From Rhodococcus sp. 06-462-5 (lineage in GTDB: Bacteria; Actinomycetota; Actinomycetes; Mycobacteriales; Mycobacteriaceae), in assembly GCF_002258315.1 (NCBI RefSeq), contig NZ_NOYD01000005.1, positions 117,584 to 181,583 of the forward strand: a DNA stretch of 64,000 nucleotides, given 5' to 3'. The notes beneath the pieces are model-generated. The model was not told the origin of the DNA and made no database searches. It saw only the letters and a list, made by a program, of their open reading frames with translations. The position numbers and the translations under genes are program-made. Positions 40,251 through 50,258 of this stretch are shown here, in pieces; the stretch's first letter is position 1, and each line of letters opens with the position of its first letter.

Positions 40251-41638
40251 TTGCGCGCAAGCAGCGAACGATCGTCATTGCAGCGTTCACTGCTCTCGCC
40301 CTGTCGTTCGACGCGGTCGTCGGCGTGTATCCGGCACGCGCCGAACGTCCGGTGATCGACCCGTTCCAGCTGCCTCCGCCGAGTCCTCCCGGCCCTCTCG
40401 AACCAACGGAACAGAAGAACGCCTGCGCCCTTCCGTCCGCGGCCACCGATGTTCAGGACGTGCCGACCGCGCTGAAGGCGCTCGACTTCGCATCGGTCTG
40501 GCCCATCACCCGTGGGGCAGGTCAAACGGTTGCCGTCATCGACACCGGGGTCACCGCTCATCCACGCCTACCGGGTCTGATCGCCGGCGGTGACTACGTC
40601 AGCGCAGGTGACGGATTGTTCGACTGCGATGCGCACGGGACGATGGTCGCCGGCCTGATCGCCGCACAGTCCGCACCGGGCAGCGGATTCGCCGGAGGCG
40701 CACCCGATGCACGAATTCTGTCGATTCGTCAGTCCAGCAATGTCTTTCAGATCGTCGACAACAGGCCGGAGGAGGAGCAGGCGGGCGAGCCGGAGAACGC
40801 CGCCGGCTACGGCAACGTTCGCACCATGGCCATGGCCATCCGAACTGCGGTGGACTCGGGTGCTTCGGTCATCAACATCTCCGAGGTCGCCTGCGTGCCC
40901 GCGGGAGGCGGTGTGCCCGACGGTCCGCTCGGTGCGGCCGTGCAGTACGCGGTCCGAGAAAAGAATGTCGTCGTCGTTGCAGCAGCCGGTAATCTCGGCA
41001 GCGCGGCCTGCCAGGCCCAGAACCCGATGACCGACCCGCTTCGGCCCGACGCGGACCCGTGGGCCTCCTTCGCGACCATCGCCACTCCGGCGTGGTTCGA
41101 CGACGTGTTGACGGTCGGCTCGGTCGAGTCGGATGGCACACCGTCTTCGTTCAGCCTGGCCGGTCCGTGGGTCGACGTCGCGGCTCCGGGTTCGAATATG
41201 ACCTCGCTGTCGCCGACGGGCAACGGACTGGCGAACGGCACCCGGGGCACCGATGGCGTGATTCCCATGACCGGAACCAGCTTCGCGGCACCGCTGGTGG
41301 CTGCGGTGGCGGCGCTGGTGCGCGCCCACCGGCCCGAACTGTCGGCGCTCGAGGTGGTGGACCGGATCGAACGAACCGCGCATGCGCCGGCCGAAGGGTG
41401 GAATCCCCTCGTCGGCCACGGCATCGTCGATCCGCTTGCCGCAGTGACCGATTCGGTGACACCGGCTCCCCTGTCGGTGCCTGCGGACAGTGTCGCGATG
41501 AGTGCGCCGTTGCCACCGCCCGCGCCGGATCATCGCCCGCGGACCGCAGCGGTCACCGGTTCGGTGCTGGTGGCGGTGATCCTGGCGCTCGGGCTCGCAC
41601 TGTCGGTGCCGCTGCGCCGACGCGGCAGACCCGACTGA
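40247..41638 (+). CDS. mycP4: ESX-4 mycosin (membrane-anchored subtilase) MycP
   Basis: A 463-residue S8-family serine protease of type VII secretion. A signal peptide (residues 1-32) is followed by the subtilase domain with the triad Asp99 (AVIDTG), His130 (CDAHGT) and Ser345 (GTSFAAP), and Asn249 in AAAGN as the oxyanion residue. A proline-rich linker and a C-terminal transmembrane helix (about 434-455) anchor it on the outer face. Mycosins are required for ESX complex stability. The start is GTG 40247, overlapping the eccD stop. Convergent with eccB, 8 bases away. Confidence 0.95.
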   Translation: MIARKQRTIVIAAFTALALSFDAVVGVYPARAERPVIDPFQLPPPSPPGPLEPTEQKNACALPSAATDVQDVPTALKALDFASVWPITRGAGQTVAVIDTGVTAHPRLPGLIAGGDYVSAGDGLFDCDAHGTMVAGLIAAQSAPGSGFAGGAPDARILSIRQSSNVFQIVDNRPEEEQAGEPENAAGYGNVRTMAMAIRTAVDSGASVINISEVACVPAGGGVPDGPLGAAVQYAVREKNVVVVAAAGNLGSAACQAQNPMTDPLRPDADPWASFATIATPAWFDDVLTVGSVESDGTPSSFSLAGPWVDVAAPGSNMTSLSPTGNGLANGTRGTDGVIPMTGTSFAAPLVAAVAALVRAHRPELSALEVVDRIERTAHAPAEGWNPLVGHGIVDPLAAVTDSVTPAPLSVPADSVAMSAPLPPPAPDHRPRTAAVTGSVLVAVILALGLALSVPLRRRGRPD

Positions 41639-41646
41639 GCCGGACG

Positions 41647-43101
41647 CTACTTCGTGGGAAGTGCCGCGGCCTGCGGGTCGGGAGCAACACCGTCGTGCAT
41701 CGTCAGGGCTTGGCCGCGCCCCAGAGTGGGCCCACTGCCGAGCAATTGGAGTATCTGCCAGGGTGCCGGTGCAGGCGGCCCGAACCCCAGCGCTGACGCG
41801 GCCTCGGCACCGTCGACGCCGTAGCGCACTCCGGTGTCGGCCACGAAGAAGACGCTGCCCTGACGCGTACTCGACGTCGAGATACCGGTACTGCGCACGA
41901 ATCCGCCGCTGCCGGGTGCCAGATAGACCTGGTCGACGGCGTCGCCGCCGCCATCGGCCTGAGCCAACGCAACCGGTTGTGCCCCGGTCTCGAGCGGCAA
42001 CCCACGACCGGCGGACTCGATCAGTCGGGCCGACGGTCCGCCGTCGGCCACTGTGAGTGGCTCCCACGTCAGGCATCCGACAGGGCGCTCACCGGTATCG
42101 ACTATCTCGGGAGTGGTCGCCGGGAACGTCGACACCTCCAGTCCGGACGAGGTTTTGGGAGCATCCGCGAGCAGGTCGGGATTGACGGCTGCGATATCAG
42201 GACTGCCCTGCGAATCGGTGAACTTGATGAGCAGTGCCGCAGTTTCGTTGATCGCTTGGATTCCGTCCTCGAGAACCACGTAGTACTGGACGTCGCGACC
42301 GGCGACCTGGACGACCGAACCGATCGTCCGGCCGTCGAACGGGAACGCAGGGGCCTCGCCCGCTCGAGGAACGAACGGTGCTGCGACGGGCGGCGATTCG
42401 GGCACGGAGTTGAGCAGACCGGTACTGACCGGGGACGGCGTCGCGTCCTCCAGTCCCAGTGCGCGGACCACTGCCCTGTTGTTCAGATCGACCGGCGATC
42501 TGGTGCCGTCGTGCACCAGATACGCAGTGCCGTTGGATGTCCAGAGAAACGCCTCGGAATCGGCGAGCGGAGCCGTGCTGTCACCGTAGCGAGGATCGCC
42601 CACCACCACCGTTGTCGAGGTCACTCCTGCGATCGGGTCGACGGTGTCGCAGACGGTCCACGATTGCGCGCTGCCGTCACCGTCGTGCGGCAGCGCAGAC
42701 GGAGCACCGGGAATCCCCACCAGTGCGCCGCGGGGTCGTGACGACAACTCGGATTCCTTGACCGTCAACGGATTGTCCGGCTTTCCGACGATCAATCGAG
42801 CCGACGCGAGATTGAGGACCGGATGAAACACGTCGTCCACTTTCACGAACATCGCGGCCGAGTCCTTGCCGACCACGATCGACGCGTCGCCGATCTTGTC
42901 CTGTGGCCGAAACAGTGCCAGGGCAGCGCATCCCGCCAAGCCGATGCAGGCGATGACGACACCCACCAACAGTGCTCGCGACTGCGACTTCATCGGGTCG
43001 TGCAGCATCCGAACGTCGCGCCTGATCAGCGCGTGTTCCATCCTGCGGACGAGAAAGCGATAACCGCCAACCTGCCACTTCGTTGTCGGCGTCGACGCCA
43101 C
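41647..43101 (-). CDS. eccB4: ESX-4 membrane protein EccB
   Basis: A 484-residue single-pass membrane protein. The N-terminal cytosolic segment holds the EccB signature TKWQVGGYRFLVRRMEHALIR-type sequence (residues 8-28). A transmembrane helix is at about 42-65, followed by a large periplasmic domain of R1-R4-like repeats. Paired cysteines (near WTVCDTVDP and PVGCLTWEP) are placed for the conserved disulphide. GTG start at 43101 with GGGGAGGAATC upstream. Divergent from eccE, sharing a 135-bp promoter region. Confidence 0.94.
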   Translation of the reverse strand: MASTPTTKWQVGGYRFLVRRMEHALIRRDVRMLHDPMKSQSRALLVGVVIACIGLAGCAALALFRPQDKIGDASIVVGKDSAAMFVKVDDVFHPVLNLASARLIVGKPDNPLTVKESELSSRPRGALVGIPGAPSALPHDGDGSAQSWTVCDTVDPIAGVTSTTVVVGDPRYGDSTAPLADSEAFLWTSNGTAYLVHDGTRSPVDLNNRAVVRALGLEDATPSPVSTGLLNSVPESPPVAAPFVPRAGEAPAFPFDGRTIGSVVQVAGRDVQYYVVLEDGIQAINETAALLIKFTDSQGSPDIAAVNPDLLADAPKTSSGLEVSTFPATTPEIVDTGERPVGCLTWEPLTVADGGPSARLIESAGRGLPLETGAQPVALAQADGGGDAVDQVYLAPGSGGFVRSTGISTSSTRQGSVFFVADTGVRYGVDGAEAASALGFGPPAPAPWQILQLLGSGPTLGRGQALTMHDGVAPDPQAAALPTK

Positions 43102-43236
43102 GATTCCTCCCCAGGATTGTGCAGACGACCCGATCCCCATTCGGGTCACGCGACACAGTACAGTTCGTCCGCACACCTCGGCGACCGCGTTGGCGGTCAT
43201 CGACGGGGCACTGCGACCTTCGGGGGGAGGGTTTCG

Positions 43237-44931
43237 ATGACGCGTACCGGTTGGGCAGGGCGGGGGCGAGCTTCCGGTCCTTTCGTCGCGCCCACGGTCC
43301 GGCGGGTGATCGTGGCCGAGTCCGCAGCCGTGGCGACCGGTCTGGCTCTGTCGGCGGCGCAGGTTCGGCCCGGGTGGGTACTACTCGCCGCTGCCGCAGT
43401 AGCGCTGGCTCCGTTCGTGGCCGTTCGGCGCAGACCGGTCGTCGACTGGGTTCGGGCCATCTGGCGGTTTCTCGCCGATCGCGCCCCCGCTGTGGGCGTG
43501 ACCACGGAACACACCGACACCGCAGACGGCCCGGTCGGGGTCCACTGGCAGCGCGACACCGTCACCTGCACCATCGAAATCACCGCTCCCGAACACGCCA
43601 CCACGGTCCTCGGCCGGGCGAGCGCCGAGACGCAGCACGCACTTCCCGTCGATGCGTTGGCGTCGTGTCTACGACAGCACGACATCGAGGTCTGCTCGAT
43701 CGACGTCGTCGTACTCGGTTTCCGCAGTTCGGCCGGTTCGGTCGCCGCCGAGGTGTACGAGGGACTCATCGGTCCGCTGCCTGCAGTAGCGGTGCGAACC
43801 GTCTGGGTGGCAGTCACTCTCGACCTGCGCGCGAATGCTCGAGCGATCGAGGTCAGAGGCGGAGGCAGGTCCGGCGGCGCCCGCACGGCTGTTGTCGCGA
43901 CGACGCGGGTCCTTCGCGCTCTCCGCGCCCACGGTCTGTCCTCGCGACTGTTGACGGGCTCCGAACTCCGGACGGCCGTGTTGCACCTCTGTCAGGGGGT
44001 GAGTACCGACGATCTGACCCAGACTTGGTCGACAGCACCCCTGCCGGGTGCGTCGAGCACGGTATTCGGAATCGATTGCAGCGCAGTAACTGCCGAGGAC
44101 ATCGCTACTCTGTGGGCAACACCGTCACTCGGAACGACGATGTCCTTCCACCTGCAGCCGAGCCGCGACACCGGAAAGGTGCGCCTGCGTGGGTCGTGCA
44201 GATTCGCCGCCAGGACACCCATCACGAAGCCTCGTGTACGCGCGTTGACCTCGATGAGCGCAAGTCAGCGTGACGGCATCCTCGCACAGCTTCCGTTGGC
44301 CGTACCCGCACCGAATTCATTGTCTCCCAGCCGAATACTCGACATCTCGACGCTGAACGAGTTGATGCTCCCCGTGAGCGGCTGCGGCCAGCTGCTGGGA
44401 TCCGACGCCCGCGGACACGGCGTCGCGGTGCGGCTGTTCGGACCGGGACTGACTCGGGTTCGAATCGTCGGAGAGCTCTATCTCGCTCGGCAACTGCTCT
44501 TCCGCGCCATCGCCACCGGCGCCAGAGTCCTCGTCCGCACCGACCGCCCCCATGCCTGGCGCGCGCTGCTCGACGCCATCGGCGCTCCCGATCGACTACT
44601 GGTCGATGGCACCACGTTCCGATCCCGCCCGTCCTACGACGTGATCCTCGTCGACTTCGCCGACGGTTCGGCACCGCCTGCGCAACAGGGACTTTCGGGC
44701 GTCACCGTGATCTCGCTGTTCGAGCACGTGCCGCGGACCGGCCACACCGAGCAGGAGCGAGGCGTGCCGCGATCGGAGCCGAATCTGACGATCGTCCAGC
44801 CCCATGCGTCGGGTGATCGAATTCGAGTCCGGTCCGGTCCACTCGACGTCGAGTTGACGCTGGTCACGATTCCTCAGGAGACGGCGTTCATCGGCCGGCC
44901 CAGGAGTCTGCGCCCTGCGGTACGTACGTGA
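43237..44931 (+). CDS. eccE4: ESX-4 membrane protein EccE
   Basis: A 564-residue protein with two N-terminal transmembrane helices (about residues 22-60: VIVAESAAVATGLALSAA, then WVLLAAAAVALAPFVAV) and a large soluble remainder, the EccE layout. The segment GVHWQRDTVTCTIEITAPE and the late PLPGASSTVFGID region fit the family. EccE is absent from M. tuberculosis ESX-4 but present in ESX-4 loci of Nocardia, Rhodococcus and M. abscessus, where the system can be fully built. GGGGGGAGGG lies upstream of the ATG. Convergent with the FMN reductase gene. Confidence 0.85.
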   Translation: MTRTGWAGRGRASGPFVAPTVRRVIVAESAAVATGLALSAAQVRPGWVLLAAAAVALAPFVAVRRRPVVDWVRAIWRFLADRAPAVGVTTEHTDTADGPVGVHWQRDTVTCTIEITAPEHATTVLGRASAETQHALPVDALASCLRQHDIEVCSIDVVVLGFRSSAGSVAAEVYEGLIGPLPAVAVRTVWVAVTLDLRANARAIEVRGGGRSGGARTAVVATTRVLRALRAHGLSSRLLTGSELRTAVLHLCQGVSTDDLTQTWSTAPLPGASSTVFGIDCSAVTAEDIATLWATPSLGTTMSFHLQPSRDTGKVRLRGSCRFAARTPITKPRVRALTSMSASQRDGILAQLPLAVPAPNSLSPSRILDISTLNELMLPVSGCGQLLGSDARGHGVAVRLFGPGLTRVRIVGELYLARQLLFRAIATGARVLVRTDRPHAWRALLDAIGAPDRLLVDGTTFRSRPSYDVILVDFADGSAPPAQQGLSGVTVISLFEHVPRTGHTEQERGVPRSEPNLTIVQPHASGDRIRVRSGPLDVELTLVTIPQETAFIGRPRSLRPAVRT

Positions 44932-44938
44932 CCGATTC

Positions 44939-45496
44939 TCAACCGGGGTAGTCCGCCCGCCCACGAGCGCCGGCCACTGCGTCGGCCCACCATTCGAGCT
45001 GGTCGAGAAGACGCCCGAGAGCGTCGACGGCGGCTGCGTCGTCGATGCGTCCCGACTCGTCGAACCGCTTGCGCACCCGATGCAGCGACACGGCGTCCCG
45101 GACGGAGACCATGTGCAGTTCGGCGGTGATCTGCCGTAGCTGTTCGGTGGCTCGAATTCCTCCGCCGAGCCCACCGTAGGAGACGAATCCCACCGGCTTG
45201 CCACGCCACTCGTACTTCACCGTGTCGAGGGCAGTCTTCAACGAACCGGGCACGCCGTGGTTGTACTCGGGGGTGACGAACACGAAGGCATCGGCGCGTC
45301 CGACGGTCCGGGTGAAGCGTTCGGAGTCCTCGCACGGAACGAGGGAGTTCGGCAGATCGAACTCGGCCAAGTCGACGTCGACCACCTCGACGGTGGCGCG
45401 TTCGGTGGCGACACCTCGGACCCAGGCGGCGACTGTCGGTCCCACTCGACCGGCGCGCACACTACCGACGACGATCGCGAGCTGTATCGGCTGCAT
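44939..45496 (-). CDS. NADPH-dependent FMN reductase family protein
   Basis: A 185-residue flavodoxin-fold reductase. The FMN-phosphate loop is near residues 10-20 (VVGSVRAGRVGP), and the family signature TPEYNHGVPGSLKTALD (about 74-90) and YGGLGGGIRATEQLR are both present. Members reduce FMN, quinones, azo dyes or chromate with NADPH. Here it lies between eccE and truA, 30 bases from the truA stop and on the same strand, so it may share the truA transcript. Could supply reduced FMN to the luciferase-like enzyme encoded 6 kb away, but this is speculation. Confidence 0.88.
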   Translation of the reverse strand: MQPIQLAIVVGSVRAGRVGPTVAAWVRGVATERATVEVVDVDLAEFDLPNSLVPCEDSERFTRTVGRADAFVFVTPEYNHGVPGSLKTALDTVKYEWRGKPVGFVSYGGLGGGIRATEQLRQITAELHMVSVRDAVSLHRVRKRFDESGRIDDAAAVDALGRLLDQLEWWADAVAGARGRADYPG

Positions 45497-45526
45497 CGCT
45501 CCGACAGTAGACCCGGTGGCGCTCGG

Positions 45527-46423
45527 TCAGCCCTCTCCCCCACAGCAACCGTCGCCGGTGATCGCCGACCGCACTTCTCGGGTGGCCGCGTTCCGGGCGG
45601 CCAGCTCGTCGGCCGGTGGATAGTCGACTCGAACCAAGGACAAGCCGTGCGCCGGAGCCACCGCCACCTCGCTCGCCCTTTCGCGGCGAGTCAACAGTGA
45701 GCGCGCCCAGTCGGGAGTTCGGCGACCTTCCCCCACGGCCTGCATGGCGCCGACGAGACTACGGACCATCGACCAGCAGAATGCGTCGGCGCTGACGTAC
45801 GCGGTCAGGCGGTCGCCGTCACGCTCCCAGTCGAACCGCTGCAGTTCCCGAACGGTGGTGGCACCGTCACGTCGCTTGCAGAACGCGGCAAAATCGTGCA
45901 GACCGATCAATCCTGCGGATGCCTCGCGCACCGCGCCCAGATCGATGGGCCTCGGCCAGGAGACGACACCGGCGACGTCGAGGGGGTCGACGCCGTAGAG
46001 CGCCGTGCCGAATCGATACTCGTAGTGCCTGCGGTACGCCGAGAACCTGGCGTCGAAATCGCTCGAGACGGGGCTGATGGCCCGCACTCGAACATCGGTG
46101 GGCAGAAACCGGGCCATTCGCCGGACCAGTCTGTCGTGATCGTCCGGCACGTCGACGGCATCGAAGTGAGCCACCTGACCCGTTGCATGGACTCCCGCGT
46201 CGGTTCGCCCCGCCACGGTCAGCTCTACCGGCTGCCGCAGCACCGTGGAGAAGGCTTCTTCGAGCACTCCGCACACGGTGCGGATACCGGGTTGACGTGC
46301 CCATCCGGAGAAGTTCGTGCCGTCGTAGGAGATGTCGAGCCGAAATCTGGTGGGTACCGAAAAAGCGGGCCCGCCTTCCCCTGAGGGAATGGCGGGCCCG
46401 CTTCGATCGTGCTCGGAGCTCAA
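45527..46423 (-). CDS. truA: tRNA pseudouridine synthase A
   Basis: Forms pseudouridine at positions 38-40 of the tRNA anticodon stem. The 298-residue protein has the catalytic Asp75 in [27 protein letters not shown] at the start of the domain, and [13 protein letters not shown] near the end. The only in-frame start before the conserved core is TTG at 46423; no ATG or GTG fits. The first 20 codons coincide with the rplQ terminator hairpin (46364-46402), so either the N-terminus is read through the hairpin or truA starts at an atypical codon. Order truA-rplQ-rpoA is conserved in actinobacteria. Confidence 0.92.
   Translation of the reverse strand: MSSEHDRSGPAIPSGEGGPAFSVPTRFRLDISYDGTNFSGWARQPGIRTVCGVLEEAFSTVLRQPVELTVAGRTDAGVHATGQVAHFDAVDVPDDHDRLVRRMARFLPTDVRVRAISPVSSDFDARFSAYRRHYEYRFGTALYGVDPLDVAGVVSWPRPIDLGAVREASAGLIGLHDFAAFCKRRDGATTVRELQRFDWERDGDRLTAYVSADAFCWSMVRSLVGAMQAVGEGRRTPDWARSLLTRRERASEVAVAPAHGLSLVRVDYPPADELAARNAATREVRSAITGDGCCGGEG
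46364..46402 (-). terminator. Strong intrinsic terminator after rplQ, inside the truA 5' coding region
   Basis: 12-bp perfect outer stem (arms 46364-46375 and 46391-46402, AGCGGGCCCGCC type) continued by a 5-bp inner stem TTCCC/GGGAA with one bulged base and a CTGA loop. On the minus strand it is followed immediately by five Ts. Confidence 0.88.
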
Positions 46424-46428
46424 AAGGA

Positions 46429-47016
46429 CTAGTCCTTCTTGGCTTCCTCGGCCTCGGGGGCGTCCGACGCGTGTGCGTCGTTGTCCTCGATGCCGTCGAT
46501 GACTGCGTCGGCGTTGGCCACCTCGGCGTCGGTCGCGTCGGCTTCGACAGCCTCGACGACGTTCTCGTCGGTCGCGTCCTCGGCCGGAGCCTCGGTTGCG
46601 GCGGGAGCAGCCTGCGAAGCCTTCACGCGGCGTGCGCGATCGGCTTCGTTGGACACCGTCTGCTCGTTGACGAGCTCGATGATGGCCATCGGCGAGTTGT
46701 CACCCTTGCGGGGGACGGTCTTGATGATGCGCGTGTAGCCACCGTCGCGATCGGCGAAGAAAGGCCCGATCTCGGCGAACAGCTTGTGCACGACATCTTT
46801 GTTGTTGATCGTCTTGAGAACCTCACGACGATGCGCCAGATCACCCTTTTTGGCGTGGGTGACCAGCTTCTCGGCGTGGGGACGAAGGCGCTTGGCCTTC
46901 GACTCGGTGGTGGTGATGCGGCCGTGCTCGAAGAGTGACGTCGCCAGGTTGGCCAGGATGGCCTTCTGGTGCGACGCCGACCCGCCGAGACGGCGGCCCT
47001 TGGTGGGCTTGGGCAT
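46429..47016 (-). CDS. rplQ: 50S ribosomal protein L17
   Basis: A 195-residue L17. The conserved core (residues 1-120, [20 protein letters not shown]) is followed by an acidic, alanine-rich C-terminal extension of about 70 residues ([20 protein letters not shown]) typical of mycolic-acid actinobacteria. The ATG at 47016 has TAGGAG upstream. Last gene of the alpha ribosomal operon before a strong terminator. Confidence 0.97.
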   Translation of the reverse strand: MPKPTKGRRLGGSASHQKAILANLATSLFEHGRITTTESKAKRLRPHAEKLVTHAKKGDLAHRREVLKTINNKDVVHKLFAEIGPFFADRDGGYTRIIKTVPRKGDNSPMAIIELVNEQTVSNEADRARRVKASQAAPAATEAPAEDATDENVVEAVEADATDAEVANADAVIDGIEDNDAHASDAPEAEEAKKD

Positions 47017-47050
47017 GATGAATCTCCTAGTAAGAGCTCCAGCGAGCTGA

Positions 47051-48115
47051 TTACAGCTGTTCTGTCTCGGCGTAGTCCTGCTCGGCACCTTCGGTGTCGC
47101 TGAAGGAGCCGGCGTCGGTGTCACTCCACGTGCCCGTGGTGGCGTCGTAGCCAGGCACGGTGCTCGGATCGAACGACGCGGGGCTGTCCTTGAGGGAGAG
47201 GCCGAGCGAATGCAGCTTGACCTTCACCTCGTCGATGGACTTCTGCCCGAAGTTACGGATGTCGAGCAGATCGGACTCGGTACGGCCAACCAGCTCGCCG
47301 ACGGTGTGAACACCCTCGCGCTTGAGGCAGTTGTAGGAACGGACGGTGAGGTCCAGGTCCTCGATGGGGAGTCCGAAGGAAGCGATGTGATCGGCCTCGG
47401 CGGGCGAGGGTCCGATCTCGATGCCTTCTGCTTCGACGTTCAGCTCACGGGCGAGGCCGAAGAGCTCAACCAGGGTCTTGCCCGCCGAAGCGAGCGCGTC
47501 CCGCGCGGTGATGGAATTCTTGGTCTCCACGTCGAGAACGAGCCGATCGAAGTCGGTGCGCTGTTCGACGCGGGTGGCCTCCACCTTGTAGGTGACCTTG
47601 AGCACGGGTGAGTAGATCGAGTCGACCGGAATACGGCCGATCTCGGCACCCGATGCCTTGTTCTGAACGGCGGGGACGTAGCCGCGACCGCGCTCGACGA
47701 CGAGCTCGATCTCCAACTTGCCCTTGTCGTTCAGGGTCGCGATGTGCAGGTCGGGGTTGTTCACCGTGACGCCTGCCGGAGGCACGATGTCGCCTGCGGT
47801 GACAGCGCCGGGGCCCTGCTTGCGGACGTACATGGTGACCGGTTCGTCTTCTTCGGAGCTCACCACGAGGCCCTTGAGGTTCAGGATGATGTCGGTGACA
47901 TCTTCCTTGACTCCGGGGACGGTGGTGAATTCGTGGAGGACGCCGTCGATACGGATGCTGGTGACAGCAGCGCCGGGGATCGACGACAGCAGGGTGCGGC
48001 GGAGCGAGTTGCCGAGTGTGTAACCGAAGCCGGGCTCGAGCGGCTCGATGACGAATTTCGAGCGGTTGTCGGCGATGACCTCTTCGGTCAGCGTCGGGCG
48101 CTGTGAAATGAGCAT
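47051..48115 (-). CDS. rpoA: DNA-directed RNA polymerase subunit alpha
   Basis: A 354-residue alpha subunit. The N-terminal dimerisation domain spans about 1-230 ([20 protein letters not shown]), the linker about 230-250, and the C-terminal domain that contacts UP elements and activators about 250-315 ([20 protein letters not shown]). An acidic tail of about 35 residues follows. Lies between rpsD and rplQ, the standard alpha operon order. Confidence 0.99.
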   Translation of the reverse strand: MLISQRPTLTEEVIADNRSKFVIEPLEPGFGYTLGNSLRRTLLSSIPGAAVTSIRIDGVLHEFTTVPGVKEDVTDIILNLKGLVVSSEEDEPVTMYVRKQGPGAVTAGDIVPPAGVTVNNPDLHIATLNDKGKLEIELVVERGRGYVPAVQNKASGAEIGRIPVDSIYSPVLKVTYKVEATRVEQRTDFDRLVLDVETKNSITARDALASAGKTLVELFGLARELNVEAEGIEIGPSPAEADHIASFGLPIEDLDLTVRSYNCLKREGVHTVGELVGRTESDLLDIRNFGQKSIDEVKVKLHSLGLSLKDSPASFDPSTVPGYDATTGTWSDTDAGSFSDTEGAEQDYAETEQL

Positions 48116-48214
48116 TGTGTGTTCCTCCTGTACGGGCGTCCGCTATTTGACGCCCACGTGTGGAGGCGAAGACGCATGTGAGCCTCGCGGGGAGACTCAC
48201 ATGCGTGCCGCGCC

Positions 48215-48820
48215 TTACTTCGAGTAGTACTCGACGATGAGCTGCTCCTGGAGCGGCACATCGATCTGTGCGCGCTCCGGCAACCTGTGAACCAGGATGC
48301 GAAGACGGTTGGGAACGACCTGCAGCCACGGGGCGACGGGACGGTCGCCGTAGCTTTCGCGTGCGATCTGGATCGGCAGCGTCTGGGCCGACTTCTCACG
48401 GACGTCGATGATGTCGTACTGCGAGACGCGGTAGCTGGGGATGTCGACGCGCTTGTTGTTCACCAGGAAGTGACCGTGCGTGACCAGCTGACGGGCCTGA
48501 CGACGCGTACGTGCCAGTCCGGCACGGTAGACGACGTTGTCGAGACGACTCTCGAGGATGGTCAGCAGGTTCTCGCCGGTCTTGCCGACGGTCCTGTTGG
48601 CTTCCTTGTAGTACAGACGGAACTGCTTCTCCATGACGCCGTAGGTGAAGCGAGCCTTCTGCTTCTCCTGCAGCTGGAGCAGGTACTCGCTCTCCTTGAT
48701 CCGCGCGCGGCCGTGCTGGCCGGGCGGGTAGGGACGACGCTCGAACGCCTGGTCGCCTCCGACGAGGTCGACGCGCAGACGACGCGACTTGCGGGTGATA
48801 GGACCGGTATAACGTGCCAT
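48215..48820 (-). CDS. rpsD: 30S ribosomal protein S4
   Basis: A 201-residue S4 (MARYTGPITRKSRRLRVDLV), with the S4 RNA-binding domain around residues 90-155 (LDNVVYRAGLARTRRQARQL). The N-terminal zinc-binding cysteines of some S4 proteins are absent, so this is the cysteine-free form. S4 starts 30S assembly and, in other bacteria, represses its own operon; no such site was identified here. Confidence 0.99.
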   Translation of the reverse strand: MARYTGPITRKSRRLRVDLVGGDQAFERRPYPPGQHGRARIKESEYLLQLQEKQKARFTYGVMEKQFRLYYKEANRTVGKTGENLLTILESRLDNVVYRAGLARTRRQARQLVTHGHFLVNNKRVDIPSYRVSQYDIIDVREKSAQTLPIQIARESYGDRPVAPWLQVVPNRLRILVHRLPERAQIDVPLQEQLIVEYYSK

Positions 48821-48841
48821 TTTCTAAACCTTTCCTTCCCG

Positions 48842-49255
48842 CTAGACCCGACGCCGCTTGGGCGGACGGCAGCCGTTGTGCGGCTGAGGGGTGACATCGG
48901 AGATGGTGCCGACCTCGAGGCCAGCGGCCTGAAGCGAGCGGATCGCGGTCTCACGGCCGGAGCCGGGACCCTTGACGAACACGTCGACCTTCTTGACGCC
49001 GTGCTCCTGTGCCTTGCGCGCAGCGTTCTCGGCTGCGAGCTGTGCGGCGAACGGAGTCGACTTGCGTGAGCCCTTGAAGCCCACGTGTCCCGAGGACGCC
49101 CACGAGATGACGTTTCCGGCGGGGTCGGTGATCGACACGATCGTGTTGTTGAACGTGCTCTTGATGTGCGCAGATCCGTGCGGGACGTTCTTCTTGTCCC
49201 TGCGACGCGTCTTCTGCGCCTTCTTCGGACCGGTACCGCGTGCTTTGGGGGGCAT
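48842..49255 (-). CDS. rpsK: 30S ribosomal protein S11
   Basis: A 137-residue S11 ([19 protein letters not shown]), core [16 protein letters not shown] and C-terminal [15 protein letters not shown]. Start ATG 49255 shares one base with the rpsM stop (TAATG), indicating translational coupling. Confidence 0.99.
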   Translation of the reverse strand: MPPKARGTGPKKAQKTRRRDKKNVPHGSAHIKSTFNNTIVSITDPAGNVISWASSGHVGFKGSRKSTPFAAQLAAENAARKAQEHGVKKVDVFVKGPGSGRETAIRSLQAAGLEVGTISDVTPQPHNGCRPPKRRRV

Positions 49256-49629
49256 TACTTCGCCTTCTTCTTGCCGGCAATGGTGCGCTTGGGTCCCTTG
49301 CGGGTACGCGCATTGGTCTTGGTGCGCTGTCCACGGACGGGCAGACCACGACGGTGGCGAAGACCCTGGTAGCAGCCGATTTCGATCTTGCGACGGATGT
49401 CGGCCTGAACCTCGCGGCGCAGGTCGCCCTCGACCTTGAGGGACTCGTTGATGTAATCGCTGAGCTTGCGCAGATCGTCGTCGCCGAGATCCTTGCTTCG
49501 CAGGTCGGGGCTGACGCCCGTCGCTGTGAGGATCTCCTTGGAGCGGGTACGGCCGACGCCGTAGATGTAAGTCAGTGCGATCTCCATGCGCTTTTCGCGC
49601 GGCAGATCCACACCTGCGAGACGTGCCAT
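49255..49629 (-). CDS. rpsM: 30S ribosomal protein S13
   Basis: A 124-residue S13 ([20 protein letters not shown]) with [20 protein letters not shown] near the C-terminus and a lysine-rich tail. It is separated from rpmJ by 204 bases, longer than usual, containing a small stem CCGTGAC/GTCACGG (49755-49774). Confidence 0.99.
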   Translation of the reverse strand: MARLAGVDLPREKRMEIALTYIYGVGRTRSKEILTATGVSPDLRSKDLGDDDLRKLSDYINESLKVEGDLRREVQADIRRKIEIGCYQGLRHRRGLPVRGQRTKTNARTRKGPKRTIAGKKKAK

Positions 49630-49833
49630 GTGGCATTTCCTTTTCTTGTCCGGAGGTCTGCTCCCAGTCCGTCCCCTGTGTCCTTCTCACCGCTGGGGTG
49701 TGAAGCGTCTTTCAACAAACTCAGTGGGGCCCCGGCCTCCGTGCCGGGGGTGTGCCGTGACGCGTGTGTCACGGTTGGTGCTGGGAGGTCATCTTCTAGC
49801 TGTTGCCAAGCCGACGTGCGAAATGCTCGGTGG

Positions 49834-49947
49834 TTATCCCTGACGCTGCTTGTGACGCAGGTTGTCACAGATCACCATGACGCGTCCGTTACGACGAATC
49901 ACCTTGCACTTTTCGCAGATCTTCTTGACGCTCGGCTGAACCTTCAC
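49834..49947 (-). CDS. rpmJ: 50S ribosomal protein L36
   Basis: A 37-residue L36 beginning [14 protein letters not shown] and ending LRHKQRQG. Zinc ligands Cys11, Cys14, Cys27 and His32 are all present, so this is the zinc-containing (C+) form. GTG start at 49947 with AGGAG 9 bases upstream; TAA stop at 49834-49836. Position between infA and rpsM is conserved. Confidence 0.97.
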   Translation of the reverse strand: MKVQPSVKKICEKCKVIRRNGRVMVICDNLRHKQRQG

Positions 49948-50036
49948 GTCGTTGATCTCCTGTGTGTAGCTCGGCCCCGCTGCATGCAGTGGCCCCGAGC
50001 ATGGTTCTCCCCGACCGGACGTGGCCGGGGAAGCTC

Positions 50037-50258
50037 TTACTTGTAGCGGTAAACGATGCGTCCACGCGTGAGGTCGTAGGGCGAAAGCTCTACCACGACG
50101 CGATCCTCGGGAAGGATGCGGATGTAGTGCTGACGCATCTTTCCGCTGATGTGAGCGAGTACCTTGTGGCCGTTTTCGAGCTCAATGCGAAACATCGCAT
50201 TGGGCAGCGGTTCGACAACTCGGCCCTCTACCTCGATAGCACCGTCTTTCTTGGCCAT
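50037..50258 (-). CDS. infA: Translation initiation factor IF-1
   Basis: A 73-residue OB-fold protein ([33 protein letters not shown]) that binds the ribosomal A site during initiation. The ATG at 50258 follows GGAGG by only two bases, a tight spacing. First gene of the infA-rpmJ-rpsM-rpsK-rpsD-rpoA-rplQ run here, because a glycosyltransferase gene interrupts the ancestral link to map. Confidence 0.98.
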   Translation of the reverse strand: MAKKDGAIEVEGRVVEPLPNAMFRIELENGHKVLAHISGKMRQHYIRILPEDRVVVELSPYDLTRGRIVYRYK

